Shown piece by piece: positions 16,455-24,295 of a DNA stretch of 64,000 nt. The DNA is from Actinomycetes bacterium. Lineage in GTDB: Bacteria; Actinomycetota; Thermoleophilia; Solirubrobacterales; 70-9. The position numbers and the translations under genes are program-made. The stretch is taken from NCBI GenBank assembly GCA_016861045.1, contig BOKP01000001.1, positions 685,529 to 749,528 on the forward strand, read 5' to 3'. Numbering within the stretch: position 1 is the first letter of the stretch; every line of letters starts with the position of its first letter. Under the pieces are notes generated by a model. The model saw only the letters and a program-made list of their open reading frames with translations. It searched no databases and had not been told where the DNA came from.

Positions 16455-17552
16455 TCAGCGGCGGGCGATCGCGGCGAACTCGTCGAGCAGCGGCTTCGCG
16501 CTGCCATCCTCGCGGAGCAGTCCGGAGGTGTTGCACCAGCCGCAGACCTCGTCGAGGCCGTCGCGCCACTGATACCAGACGACCCTGGCGATCCGAAGCT
16601 TGCGGCGCTTCTCGAGCGCCATCCGAAACGACTCCCGCAGGTTGCGGCGCTGCTCGGCGGCCGGGACGATCAACGGGTTCCTTCCGCCGCGGCCCTGGCC
16701 CCAGCCGATCTCGGTGACCCAGATCGGCGTCCGCTTCAGCTTCGCGCGGTCCATCACCTTCCTGGTCAGCTCGATCTGCTCACGGACCTGCCTGACCTTG
16801 CCGGTGTAGGGATGGATCGCGATCGCGTCGGCGGCCCTCGCGGCCTTCCGCGACTTCAGCATCTTCTTCAGGTAGACGTCCCCGTCCATCGCCTTGCGGT
16901 TGACGGGCTGGGAGATGACTCCGGCCGAGATCACGTTCGCGCTCGGGTCGGCGGCGTGGATGGTCTTCGCCGAGAGGGCGAGCAGCTTGCCGTACTGGCG
17001 CGGGTTCGGGCGCTTCCAGTTGTTGAACGAGTTCGGCTCGTTCCATGCCTGCCAGTCCTCGATCGGGTGGGGAGTCCCCGGGTAGGTGTCCCAGAACGTG
17101 CCGCCCGGCCCGTAGCGCTCCACCGCCGCGGTCAGGAAGTCGCGCCAGGCCGCCTTCGCGGCGGACGAGTCCAGCGGCGTCGCGCCGGCCTCGGTCGAGA
17201 GCCAGGGCGGCACGCCGACCAGCACCGGGAGGACGTCGATCCCCTGCTCGGCGGCGCCGGCGACGACGGCGTCGTAGCGGCTCCAGTCGTAGGCGGCGCT
17301 CTCGCTGGGCCGGACCGCCGAGTAGACGAAGCCGGTCCGGATCAGGCCGACGTCGGCCCCGGCCATCGTCGGGTAGTCGTCGGAAGCGAGCGAGCGCGGA
17401 TGGACGCCGAAGAAGCCCTTCGGCGCCTGGGCGGCATCGGATCCGGCGGGCAGGCCGAGCATCGCGACCGCCGCCAGCAGCGCGATCGGAAGCGTCACGA
17501 GGCGGCGTGTCGGAGGTTTCGGCCGTGCCCCGGCTGTCGGAGCTGCTGACAC
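16455..17552 (-). CDS. Secreted GH39-like glycoside hydrolase (EPS-associated paralogue 2)
   Basis: 365 residues from a GTG at 17552. A basic N-region (RPKPPTRR) and hydrophobic core ending in AGSDAAQA form a signal peptide without a lipobox. The barrel has acid/base E172 in WQAWNEPNSF and nucleophile E281 in IWVTEIGWGQ, the same residue numbers as in the paralogue at 10468-11583. A CGWC motif (337-340) is followed by NTSGLLREDGSAKP. The pair brackets the polysaccharide polymerase, transferase and GT2 genes, both on the minus strand. Longer open frames run upstream into the ABC ATPase gene and have no coding support. Confidence 0.85.
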   Translation of the reverse strand: MSAAPTAGARPKPPTRRLVTLPIALLAAVAMLGLPAGSDAAQAPKGFFGVHPRSLASDDYPTMAGADVGLIRTGFVYSAVRPSESAAYDWSRYDAVVAGAAEQGIDVLPVLVGVPPWLSTEAGATPLDSSAAKAAWRDFLTAAVERYGPGGTFWDTYPGTPHPIEDWQAWNEPNSFNNWKRPNPRQYGKLLALSAKTIHAADPSANVISAGVISQPVNRKAMDGDVYLKKMLKSRKAARAADAIAIHPYTGKVRQVREQIELTRKVMDRAKLKRTPIWVTEIGWGQGRGGRNPLIVPAAEQRRNLRESFRMALEKRRKLRIARVVWYQWRDGLDEVCGWCNTSGLLREDGSAKPLLDEFAAIARR

Positions 17553-17599
17553 GAAGGCGGAACGGTAGCGACTCGGCCCGACGCCGACCCGGTTCAGCC

Positions 17600-18400
17600 T
17601 CAGTGCTCGAGGACGAGCCCGAGGAAGGCCTTCGTTCGCTCGTGGCGGGGGGCGTCGATGACCTGCGCCGGCGGGCCCTCCTCGACGATCACGCCGCCGT
17701 CCATGAAGATCACCCGGTCGGCCGCCTCGCGCGCAAAGCCGATCTCGTGGGTCACGACCAGCATCGTCATCCCCTCGTCGGCGAGCTCGCGCATGACGTC
17801 GAGCACCTCCTTGACGAGCTCGGGATCGAGCGCGCTCGTGACCTCGTCGAAGAGCATCACGTGCGGGTCCATCGCCAGGGCCCGGGCGATGGCGACGCGC
17901 TGCTGCTGGCCGCCGGAGAGCCGGTCGGGGTACTCGGCGACCTTGTCCGACATCCCGACCCGGTCGAGGAGCTCCTCGCCGCGGCGGCGGCATTCGCCCT
18001 CGTCGCGTCCGAGCACGGCCCGCGGCGCCAGCGTCACGTTCTCGAGCGCCGTCTTGAGCGGGAACAGGTTGAACTGCTGGAACACCATGCCGACGCGCTG
18101 GCGAACGAAGTCGATGCCGGCCTCGCCGCGGCCGGTGATCTCCTCGCCCTCGAGCACGATCCGGCCCGAGTCGGGGGGCGAGAGGAGGTTGACGCAGCGC
18201 AGCAGCGTGCTCTTGCCGGAGCCGCTGGGGCCGAGCACGCAGACGACCTCGCCGCGCCTGATCGCGAGATCGACGCCGTCGAGGACGACGAGGTCGGCGA
18301 AGCTCTTGCGGACGCCCTCGAGCCGGAGGAACGCCCCGTCCCCGTCGGTTGCGAGCGCCTCGGTCGGCGCCAGGCCCCCGGGCCCGTCTCCGGCCCTCAT
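17600..18400 (-). CDS. Polar amino-acid ABC importer, ATPase subunit (GlnQ/HisP-like)
   Basis: 266 residues. Walker [12 protein letters not shown]-loop [20 protein letters not shown], signature [16 protein letters not shown] and Walker [15 protein letters not shown] are all present, with the PAAT-type [14 protein letters not shown] segment. It energises uptake through the permease encoded directly upstream. The ATG at 18400 overlaps the permease stop (4 bp) and gives the expected length after a short N-terminal extension. An open frame continues far upstream but merely shadows the permease gene. Confidence 0.94.
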   Translation of the reverse strand: MRAGDGPGGLAPTEALATDGDGAFLRLEGVRKSFADLVVLDGVDLAIRRGEVVCVLGPSGSGKSTLLRCVNLLSPPDSGRIVLEGEEITGRGEAGIDFVRQRVGMVFQQFNLFPLKTALENVTLAPRAVLGRDEGECRRRGEELLDRVGMSDKVAEYPDRLSGGQQQRVAIARALAMDPHVMLFDEVTSALDPELVKEVLDVMRELADEGMTMLVVTHEIGFAREAADRVIFMDGGVIVEEGPPAQVIDAPRHERTKAFLGLVLEH

Positions 18401-19164
18401 GCGATCCCCCGCTCGTAGCGCGCCTGCTGGCGGGCGATCATCCAATCGACGAGCCTGGCGAGCGGGATCGTCACCAGCACGAACAGGAGCGCGCCGAGCG
18501 TGAGGGCCGAGCTGCTGAAGGTCTCCGAAGCGATGTCGTAGCCGGCCTGGACGACCTCGATCAGCCCGATGAAGCTGACCAGCGTCGTGTCCTTCATCAG
18601 CGCGATGAAGTCGTTCAGCAGCGGCGGGATGACCTTGCGGACGGCCTGCGGCACGATCACCTGGCGCATCGCCTGCCGGTGGCTCATCCCGAGCGAGCGC
18701 GCGGCCTCCATCTGGCCGCTCGGCACCGCCTCGATCCCGGCCCGGTACACCTCCGCCATGTAGGCGCCGTAGGTGATCGTGATCGCGATCACCCCGTACC
18801 AGAAGGGAGCGGGCTGGCCGAACCAGTCGGGCACGCCGATCCAGCGCGGCAGCAGCGCCCCGGCGCCGGTCTCGAGGTCCGGCTGCGACAGCGCCCCGAG
18901 CGCGGTCGAGACGATCAGGATCACGAGCAGCGCCGGGATCCCCCGGAAGACGTCGATGTAGGCGATCACGGGCCAGCGGATGATCCGGCCGAGCTTGCCG
19001 GGGGTCTGGCGGAGGACCGCCAGGACCAGCCCCCAGAGCAGCGAGAGGATGCCGGCGATGATCGCGAGCTTGATCGTGAACCAGAACCCGGCCATCACCT
19101 TGTCGAAGTTGTCGGGATCGAACATGATCCCGAAGTCGAAGAACTGATCTACCAGCTGGTCCAC
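18397..19164 (-). CDS. Polar amino-acid ABC importer, permease subunit
   Basis: 255 residues of the HisM/GlnP type, with about five transmembrane segments and the EAA loop [22 protein letters not shown] near residue 155. The N-terminal [24 protein letters not shown] matches the family. A single permease gene suggests a homodimeric channel. It lies between the solute-binding protein gene (151 bp upstream, with a strong hairpin in the gap) and the ATPase gene (4-bp overlap). Confidence 0.94.
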   Translation of the reverse strand: MDQLVDQFFDFGIMFDPDNFDKVMAGFWFTIKLAIIAGILSLLWGLVLAVLRQTPGKLGRIIRWPVIAYIDVFRGIPALLVILIVSTALGALSQPDLETGAGALLPRWIGVPDWFGQPAPFWYGVIAITITYGAYMAEVYRAGIEAVPSGQMEAARSLGMSHRQAMRQVIVPQAVRKVIPPLLNDFIALMKDTTLVSFIGLIEVVQAGYDIASETFSSSALTLGALLFVLVTIPLARLVDWMIARQQARYERGIA

Positions 19165-19267
19165 GCGGTCGGGTCCTCTCTCTGCTCTCGCTCCCGGTCG
19201 CCAACCCTAGATGGTTCCCTCCGAATCCGTGCGGGGGATCGGGCTCGGGCATCCGCACGGTGAACCA

Positions 19268-19293
19268 GAGAGGGCGCCCGCGGGCGCCCTCTC
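19268..19293 (-). terminator. Perfect 26-bp GC palindrome between binding-protein and permease genes
   Basis: A 13-bp perfect stem with no loop bases (centre 19280/19281) lies 22 bp past the binding-protein stop, on the path into the permease gene. No T-tract follows on the minus strand. Such hairpins in binding-protein operons usually stabilise the upstream message or thin out downstream transcription, so that binding protein exceeds permease. Confidence 0.7.
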
Positions 19294-19315
19294 CTGCTTC
19301 ACCTTCCGGCCCCGC

Positions 19316-20188
19316 TCAGCCGCCGCTGGTGGTGTCACCGCCCCCGAGCGCGGCCGCCGGGCCGGGCTGCAGCAGCTCCTCGGGCGGGTCGGTGCTGAAC
19401 CACTCCTGGTAGAGCTCGGTCAGCGTCCCGTCGTCCTTGACCTCCTGCAGCGCCGAGTTGACGGCGTCGACGAGCTCGGTCTGGCCCTTCGGGATCACGA
19501 TCCCGTACTGCTCGTCGGTGGGGAAGTCGTCCACCACCTCGAGCCCGCCGAGCTCCTCGGCCGCGGCGTTGACCGACGGCAGGTCGTTGAGGACCGCGTC
19601 GACCTGGCCGACCTTGAGAGCGTTGTATGCCTGGTCGATCTGCGGGAAGGGCCGCACCTCGGCCGCATCGGTGTTGTCCTCGGCGTAGGTCTCACCGGTC
19701 GTCGCGTCCTGGGCGCCGACGATCTTGCCGGCGAGGTCATCGACCGTCTGGATGTCGGAGCCCTCCTGCACGAGCAGGCCCTGCGAGGCGTTGAAGTACG
19801 GATCCGAGAAGTCGACCTTCTTCGCTCGCGCCGGCGTGATCGTCGTCGCCGCGATCGCGAGGTCGAACTGGCCGTTGCCGCCGGCGAGGACGACGTTGAA
19901 CGGCAGGTCGACCATCTTCGTGTCGAGGCCGATCTTGTCGGCCACCGCGTTGATCAGGTCGATGTCGAAGCCCTCGTAGTCGGGCGGGTCGCCCTGCTCG
20001 AACGGCGGGTACGGGATGTCGGAGCCCACCGTCAGCGTCCCGGCGGTGATCAACGGGAGGTCGGTGCCGGCGCCGGTCTCGTCGCCGCTGGTCGTGCTGT
20101 CGTCGCCGCCACAGCCGGCCACCGCGAACGCCGCGACGAGGCCGACGGCGAGCGCGATCAGCGACCAAAGCCTGGTCTTGCTCTCCAC
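19316..20188 (-). CDS. Polar amino-acid ABC importer, solute-binding lipoprotein
   Basis: 290 residues. The signal peptide has lipobox VAGC (lipidated C26) followed by an acidic/serine linker. The SBP_bac_3 fold carries GTLTVGSDIPYPPFEQGDPPDYEGFDIDL, AATTITPARAKKVDFSDPYFNASQGLLV and VGQVDAVLNDLP. The missing Arg of the strict amino-acid-binding RSGT motif region (here AATTITPARA) means specificity cannot be given. The GTG at 20188 is supported by GAAGGGA upstream. It is the first gene of the importer operon and divergent from cysM, with 136 bp between. Confidence 0.93.
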   Translation of the reverse strand: MESKTRLWSLIALAVGLVAAFAVAGCGGDDSTTSGDETGAGTDLPLITAGTLTVGSDIPYPPFEQGDPPDYEGFDIDLINAVADKIGLDTKMVDLPFNVVLAGGNGQFDLAIAATTITPARAKKVDFSDPYFNASQGLLVQEGSDIQTVDDLAGKIVGAQDATTGETYAEDNTDAAEVRPFPQIDQAYNALKVGQVDAVLNDLPSVNAAAEELGGLEVVDDFPTDEQYGIVIPKGQTELVDAVNSALQEVKDDGTLTELYQEWFSTDPPEELLQPGPAAALGGGDTTSGG

Positions 20189-20310
20189 TGGTCGTTTCCC
20201 TTCTCTCGTGCCGCACCCGCCCCATGCCGGTGAGCCTCGGTCACCATAGCCGGAATCGCGACCCCCCGCGATCGCCTCCGGAGCGACCCCGCTCGGGCGG
20301 CTCCGACGCA

Positions 20311-20326
20311 CTACACTTACTGAAGT
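20311..20326 (+). promoter_or_regulatory. Shared -10/palindrome element at the cysM start
   Basis: CTACACTTACTGAAGT matches the element at 7711-7726 in 13 of 16 positions. It combines a -10-like TACACT (20312-20317) with the ACTT-N4-AAGT palindrome (20315-20326). The GTG start of cysM at 20325 overlaps the palindrome, so the transcript would be leaderless, or nearly so. No -35 is seen at 16-18 bp spacing. Confidence 0.5.
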
Positions 20327-21293
20327 GACGGACGGCGACCTGCTCAACCGACCGTGCGGCGGCCAGTTCGAGAGCATCCTCGAGGCGATCGGCAACACGC
20401 CGCTGGTCGAGCTGCAACGGCTCGCGCCGCACCCGGGCGTGCGGCTCTTCGCCAAGCTCGAGGGGCGGAACCCGACCGGCTCGGTCAAGGACCGGGTCGC
20501 GAAGGCGATGATCGACCGGGCCGAGGCGGAGGGCCTGATCTCGCCCGGGCAGACGATCCTCGAGCCGACCTCGGGCAACACCGGCATCGCGCTGGCGATG
20601 ATCTGCCGCCGCAAGGGCTACAGCCTGAAGGCGGTGATGCCCGACAACGTCACCACCGAGCGCTCGCAGCTGCTCAGCATGTACGGCGCCGAGATCGTCT
20701 ACTCCGAGGGCCTGAAGGGCTCGAACGGAGCGGTCGAGCTGGCGCTCGAGATGGCCGACGCCGACCCCTCCTGCTACATGCCCTACCAGTACGGCAACGA
20801 GGCGAACCCGCTGGCGCACTACAACGGCACCGCCGTGGAGATCCTCGAGGAGCTCGACGAGGTGGCGGCGTTCGTCAGCGGGCTCGGCACCGGCGGCACC
20901 CTGATGGGGGTCGGCCGGCGGCTCAAGGAGCGCGATCCGGCGACCAAGATCGTCGCCTCCGAGCCGATGCAGGGCGAGCTCGTCGACGGCCTGCGCTCGC
21001 TCCAGGACGGCTTCATCCCGCCGATCATCGACCTCGCCGTGCTCGACCGCAAGATCATGGTCTCCAACCGAGACTCGATCGTCTGGACGCAGCGACTGCT
21101 GCGCGAGGAGGGGATCTTTGCCGGGGTCAGCGCCGGCGCGATCGCCTACGTGGCGAACCGGATCGCCGCCGAGCTCGAGGGGGGCAACGTCGTCTTCCTG
21201 ATTCCCGACGACGGCTGGAAGTACCTGTCGTCGGGCATCTACACGCGCGACGTCGACGAGCTCGACGGCGTCGACACCACCAACTGGTGGTAG
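20325..21293 (+). CDS. cysM: Cysteine synthase CysM (O-phosphoserine/CysO-thiocarboxylate type)
   Basis: 322 residues of fold-type II PLP enzyme. The PLP lysine is K55 in NPTGSVKDR and the phosphate/substrate loop is TSGNTG at 82-87. It resembles mycobacterial CysM more than CysK: YQYGNEANPLAHYNGT, GLGTGGTLMGVGR and the C-terminal DDGWKYLSSGIY lid. R222 in DGLRSLQDGF falls where, from my memory of the M. tuberculosis protein, Arg220 selects O-phosphoserine. That supports cysteine synthesis from O-phosphoserine and a thiocarboxylated carrier. The JAMM peptidase gene follows after 7 bp, the mycobacterial arrangement minus cysO, which here lies at 10067. Confidence 0.93.
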   Translation: MTDGDLLNRPCGGQFESILEAIGNTPLVELQRLAPHPGVRLFAKLEGRNPTGSVKDRVAKAMIDRAEAEGLISPGQTILEPTSGNTGIALAMICRRKGYSLKAVMPDNVTTERSQLLSMYGAEIVYSEGLKGSNGAVELALEMADADPSCYMPYQYGNEANPLAHYNGTAVEILEELDEVAAFVSGLGTGGTLMGVGRRLKERDPATKIVASEPMQGELVDGLRSLQDGFIPPIIDLAVLDRKIMVSNRDSIVWTQRLLREEGIFAGVSAGAIAYVANRIAAELEGGNVVFLIPDDGWKYLSSGIYTRDVDELDGVDTTNWW

Positions 21294-21300
21294 CCGACGG

Positions 21301-21699
21301 ATGCGCATCGCCCGCGAGCTGATCGACGAGATCGTCGCCCACGCCCGCGACGACCTGCCGAACGAGTGCTGCGGCCTGATCGGCGGCCGCGACGGCCATG
21401 CGAGCTCCGTCCACCGCGCCCGCAACGCCGCCGCCACCTGGCTTCGCTACGAGGTTCACCCGAGCGACCAGCTCCGGATCATGGACCGGATCGAAGCCGA
21501 TGGGGAGGCGATGGTCGGGATCTACCACTCGCACACGAAGAGCGAGGCGTATCCGTCGCAGACCGACATCAACCTCGCCGCCTCCTGGCCCGACCCTCTC
21601 TATCTGATCTGCTCGCTCGAGGACGTCGACGCGCCGACCGTTCGCGCGTTCTCGATCCGCGACGGCCGCGTCGAGGAGGTCGATCTCGACGTCGTCTGA
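21301..21699 (+). CDS. mec: Mec-type JAMM metallopeptidase (cysteine-releasing, sulfur-carrier peptidase)
   Basis: 132 residues of the JAB1/MPN fold. The JAMM set is complete: E22 in LPNECCGLIGG, H76 and H78 in YHSHTKSEAYPSQTD, S86 and D89. In mycobacteria Mec hydrolyses the CysO-cysteine adduct to free cysteine and regenerate the carrier. It is 7 bp downstream of cysM. Because the carrier in this genome has GPTA after its Gly-Gly, the enzyme may also cut that tail; this is inference. The reading frame immediately downstream in +1 encodes a zinc ribbon. Confidence 0.92.
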   Translation: MRIARELIDEIVAHARDDLPNECCGLIGGRDGHASSVHRARNAAATWLRYEVHPSDQLRIMDRIEADGEAMVGIYHSHTKSEAYPSQTDINLAASWPDPLYLICSLEDVDAPTVRAFSIRDGRVEEVDLDVV

Positions 21700-22192
21700 G
21701 CCTCCCCTCGTCTGCCGCGCCTGCGGGAGGACCCACGAGGAAGGGGAGGGCGAAGGCCGCTTCTGCGCGAGCTGCGGCATGCTGCTCGCGCCGGCCGCGG
21801 GGACGGAGGCGGGCACGGTCGACGAGCTCACCGCCAGGGCGCGGAAGATCCAGCCGCGCAGCGCCCGCGGCGAGCCCGTCCGCGTCGCGGTCGGGCTCAA
21901 CCTCGCCGAGGCCGAGCTGATGCAGAACATCCTCCTCGAGGAGGGCATCCCGAGCATGCTCCGGCGCTCCGGCGGCTTCGACGTGCCCGACTTCCTCGCC
22001 GCCGGCCCCCGCGACGTGCTCGTCCCGGCGTCGGGCGAGGCGGCCGCGCGGGACCTCCTCAACCTCGGCCCGGCGCCGTCGCCGGAGCCCGGGGAGCCGC
22101 GCCGCGCGGCGGTCCGGCTCGCCGCGGTGATGCTGGTCTGCCTGTTGCTCTTCGGCGCGCTCGCGGCGCTGATCCGGGTCCTCGTCGTCTAG
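21683..22192 (+). CDS. Zinc-ribbon plus DUF2007-like membrane-tail protein, start codon unclear
   Basis: Up to 169 residues. An in-frame zinc ribbon (CRACG...FCASCG, Cys codons at 21713, 21722, 21764 and 21773) precedes a DUF2007-like signal-transducing domain (VGLNLAEAELMQNILLEEGIPSML) and one C-terminal transmembrane helix. The first standard start codon is the ATG at 21779, after the ribbon. Upstream to the previous in-frame stop (21605-21607) there is no ATG, GTG, TTG or CTG. The ATC at 21683 sits just after a GAGGAGG and is used here as a placeholder. A noncanonical start, a +1 shift from the end of mec (stop 21699), or a sequence error could explain it. Confidence 0.6.
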   Translation: MSTSSEPPLVCRACGRTHEEGEGEGRFCASCGMLLAPAAGTEAGTVDELTARARKIQPRSARGEPVRVAVGLNLAEAELMQNILLEEGIPSMLRRSGGFDVPDFLAAGPRDVLVPASGEAAARDLLNLGPAPSPEPGEPRRAAVRLAAVMLVCLLLFGALAALIRVLVV

Positions 22193-22198
22193 GGCGGT

Positions 22199-22987
22199 TC
22201 AGGGCAGCGACGGGTCGGCGAGCCGTCCGCGGGCGGCTGAGCCCGGGCCCGCGAGCGCGTCCACGTGATCGCGCCAGGCCGGCTCGATCTCGGCGATCGA
22301 CGTCCCGAAGGCGGTCTCGAGCGCCGTCGCCGGGCCGGCCTTCGGCAGCCTGGCGACGAGCAGGTCGCAGGCGTGGCGGCCGACCTCGTGGTCGAGCAGG
22401 TCGAAGACGCTGCCGCCGAGGATGATCGCGTCGCGGGCCGAGGGCGGGAAGGCGGGGCGCGGCCCCTCGGTCAGGCGGCGCAGGACCGCCGGCCGGAAGC
22501 TCGACCAGTGGCCGGCGTAGAACTGGGCGCCGCCCTCGATCAACCAGGCCCAGCGCACGTAGCGCGCGAACGTTCGCGGTCCCCAGGGTGGCGGCACCTT
22601 CTCGTTGTTGGCGGCGATCACGAGCTGCGCGTAGAGCCGCTCCGAGGTCCCGAGCAGGGCCCGCAGCGACTCGGGGCCGCCGGCGCGGCGCTCGAGCGCC
22701 GCGTCGGTGAGCGTGTGGAGCTCGGTCCGCGTCGCCCACCCGGCCAGGTAGCGGCGTCCCGCCGGCGCCGCGGCGATCCGGGCGGCGGGGAGGAACGGAT
22801 GAGCGGCGGCCAGCCAGCCGGCGCCCGGATGGAGGATCACGGTCACCCCGCCCGGAACCTGCTCGAATCGCTCCTCGAGCCGCAGCCGCAGGTCCTCGAG
22901 CCGGTCGAGCGTGCGCTCGGCGCATTCCTCGTCCCCCTCCTCGAAGCGGACGGTGAAGCTGAGCGAGTCGGTCTCGGTCCAGGGCAT
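22199..22987 (-). CDS. Uncharacterised protein, possibly an inactive peptidase-MA-like homologue
   Basis: 262 residues with no signal peptide. The middle (GRRYLAGWATRTELHTLTDAAL...RYVRWAWLIEGGAQFYAGHW) has the layout of peptidase-MA/gluzincin proteins. There a HExxH helix is followed by a WxxEGxAxY helix; here WLIEGGAQFYAG is retained but the first motif reads TELHTL and lacks the zinc pair. The early part (FEEGDEECAERTLDRLEDLRLRLEERF, then VTVILHP) also fits that family. It would therefore be a non-catalytic relative. The assignment is from pattern only. Convergent with the zinc-ribbon gene, 6 bp apart. Confidence 0.65.
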   Translation of the reverse strand: MPWTETDSLSFTVRFEEGDEECAERTLDRLEDLRLRLEERFEQVPGGVTVILHPGAGWLAAAHPFLPAARIAAAPAGRRYLAGWATRTELHTLTDAALERRAGGPESLRALLGTSERLYAQLVIAANNEKVPPPWGPRTFARYVRWAWLIEGGAQFYAGHWSSFRPAVLRRLTEGPRPAFPPSARDAIILGGSVFDLLDHEVGRHACDLLVARLPKAGPATALETAFGTSIAEIEPAWRDHVDALAGPGSAARGRLADPSLP

Positions 22988-23159
22988 GCCCGGAGGGTAG
23001 AGCCGGGGCGGTCGCGGCTCCCGGCTCGGCGATGCCGTGGGCGTCTCCTGCCGACGCCGGGAGCCCGCGCCGGTCGAGCGCCTCGGGCTCGCTGAGGCGC
23101 TCCCGTGCCCGCGCGCGCCGACCGCTCGACCCAGGGTCGCGCCGAGCCCGCCGCCGGGG

Positions 23160-23487
23160 TCCTCGACGTACATCGCCGCGGACGGTCCGCGCAGGGCCGG
23201 GTCGGCGACTCGGCGCCCGCGCAGGCGCGCGGCCACGGCAAGCGGCGGGAAGGCGTCGGTGGTCGCGGCCGTCGACGAGCTCGGTCGCCTCGGGTACGCC
23301 CGGCGGGTCCCCGACCCGACCGGCGGTCCGCACGACCGAGCGCGCGAGCTGCGCCGAGGAGGTCGCGCGCCGGGCGATCGCCGCCACGCGGGACGCCTGG
23401 GCGGAGGCCCTCGGGGTGGAGCGGGTGGAAGCGCTCGAGGACGCCCTGATCGACCTCCGTACGGCGCTCTGGCCAGAGGCCGAATAG
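23160..23487 (+). pseudogene. Decayed MarR-family regulator (frameshifted)
   Basis: Two frames together read as the wing and C-terminal helices of a MarR repressor. In one frame (codons in phase with 23169) TYIAADGPRRAG and ASVVAAVDELGRLGYARRVPDPTGG appear. About 23310-23340 the homology moves to another frame, giving ERASCAEEVARRAIAATRDAWAEALGVERVEALEDAL, which ends at the stop at 23487. The recognition-helix region is also garbled (SATRRPRRRAATASGGK). No start or N-terminal helices are recognisable upstream to 22988. At least one frameshift, probably more, inactivates it. The rest of 22988-23512 holds nothing I can support. Confidence 0.55.
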
Positions 23488-23512
23488 GCGGGCGACGGCT
23501 ACCCTGGGGCCG

Positions 23513-24295
23513 ATGAGCACGCCGCCTGTCGGAGCCCACGTCCAGGGACGGGACCCGCTGGCGGAGGCGGCGGCGGTCGGCGCCGACTGCATCCAGGTGT
23601 TCCTCTCCGATCCCCAGGGCTGGGAGAAGCCGCCGGAGCGGGACGACGCGGCGGAGCTGCGCGGCTCGGAGATCGGGATCTACGTCCACGCCCCCTACCT
23701 GGTCAACGTCTGCTCGCCGAAGCCGAACGTCCGCCACGGGTCGCGGAAGATCCTCGCGCAGACCTGCGAGGCCGCTGCGGCGGTCGGCGCGCTGGCGGTG
23801 GTCGTCCATCCCGGCCACTCCGAGGACGGCCTCGAGGCCGGCGTCGGGCGCTGGTCTCGGACCCTCGAGCTGCTCGAGCCAGAGGTGCCCGTCCTGCTCG
23901 AGAACACGGCCGGCGGCGAGCACGCCGTCGCCCGGCGCTTCGACGCCCTCGCCCGGCTCTGGGAGGGGGTCGCCGGCGCCGACCCGGGCGTGGCGGTCGG
24001 CTTCTGCCTCGACACCTGCCATGCCCACGCCGCCGGCGAGGATCTCGGGGACGCGGTCGAGCGCGCTCGCGCGATCACCGGCCGGATCGATCTCCTCCAC
24101 GTCAACGACTCGCGCGATCCGCCGGGCACCGGCGCCGACCGCCACGCGAACATCGGCGCCGGGACGATCGACCCCGAGGTCCTGGCGGCGATGATCCGCT
24201 CCGCCCGGGCGCCGTCGGTGGTCGAGACGCCGCGCGAGCCCGATGCCCTGCGGGCTGACGTCGAGTTCGTGCGCGCGGCTCTACTCGCCGGCTGA
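23513..24295 (+). CDS. nfo: Endonuclease IV (AP endonuclease)
   Basis: 260 residues of the AP endonuclease 2 TIM-barrel. Metal ligands and family motifs visible include VGAHVQG, YVHAPYLVN, VVHPGHSEDG, VLLENTAGG, GFCLDTCHAHAAG, LLHVNDSRDPPGTGADRHANIGAG and VVETPRE. It nicks DNA 5' to abasic sites in base-excision repair. Slightly shorter than E. coli Nfo (285). It stands alone, 25 bp after the MarR remnant, and overlaps the convergent DUF1152 gene end by 15 bp. Confidence 0.93.
   Translation: MSTPPVGAHVQGRDPLAEAAAVGADCIQVFLSDPQGWEKPPERDDAAELRGSEIGIYVHAPYLVNVCSPKPNVRHGSRKILAQTCEAAAAVGALAVVVHPGHSEDGLEAGVGRWSRTLELLEPEVPVLLENTAGGEHAVARRFDALARLWEGVAGADPGVAVGFCLDTCHAHAAGEDLGDAVERARAITGRIDLLHVNDSRDPPGTGADRHANIGAGTIDPEVLAAMIRSARAPSVVETPREPDALRADVEFVRAALLAG

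Noticed and set aside
18401-19258. N-terminal extension of the ABC ATPase through the permease region
   Set aside because: The added sequence is the permease read in another frame; the ATG at 18400 overlaps the permease stop and gives the right protein length.
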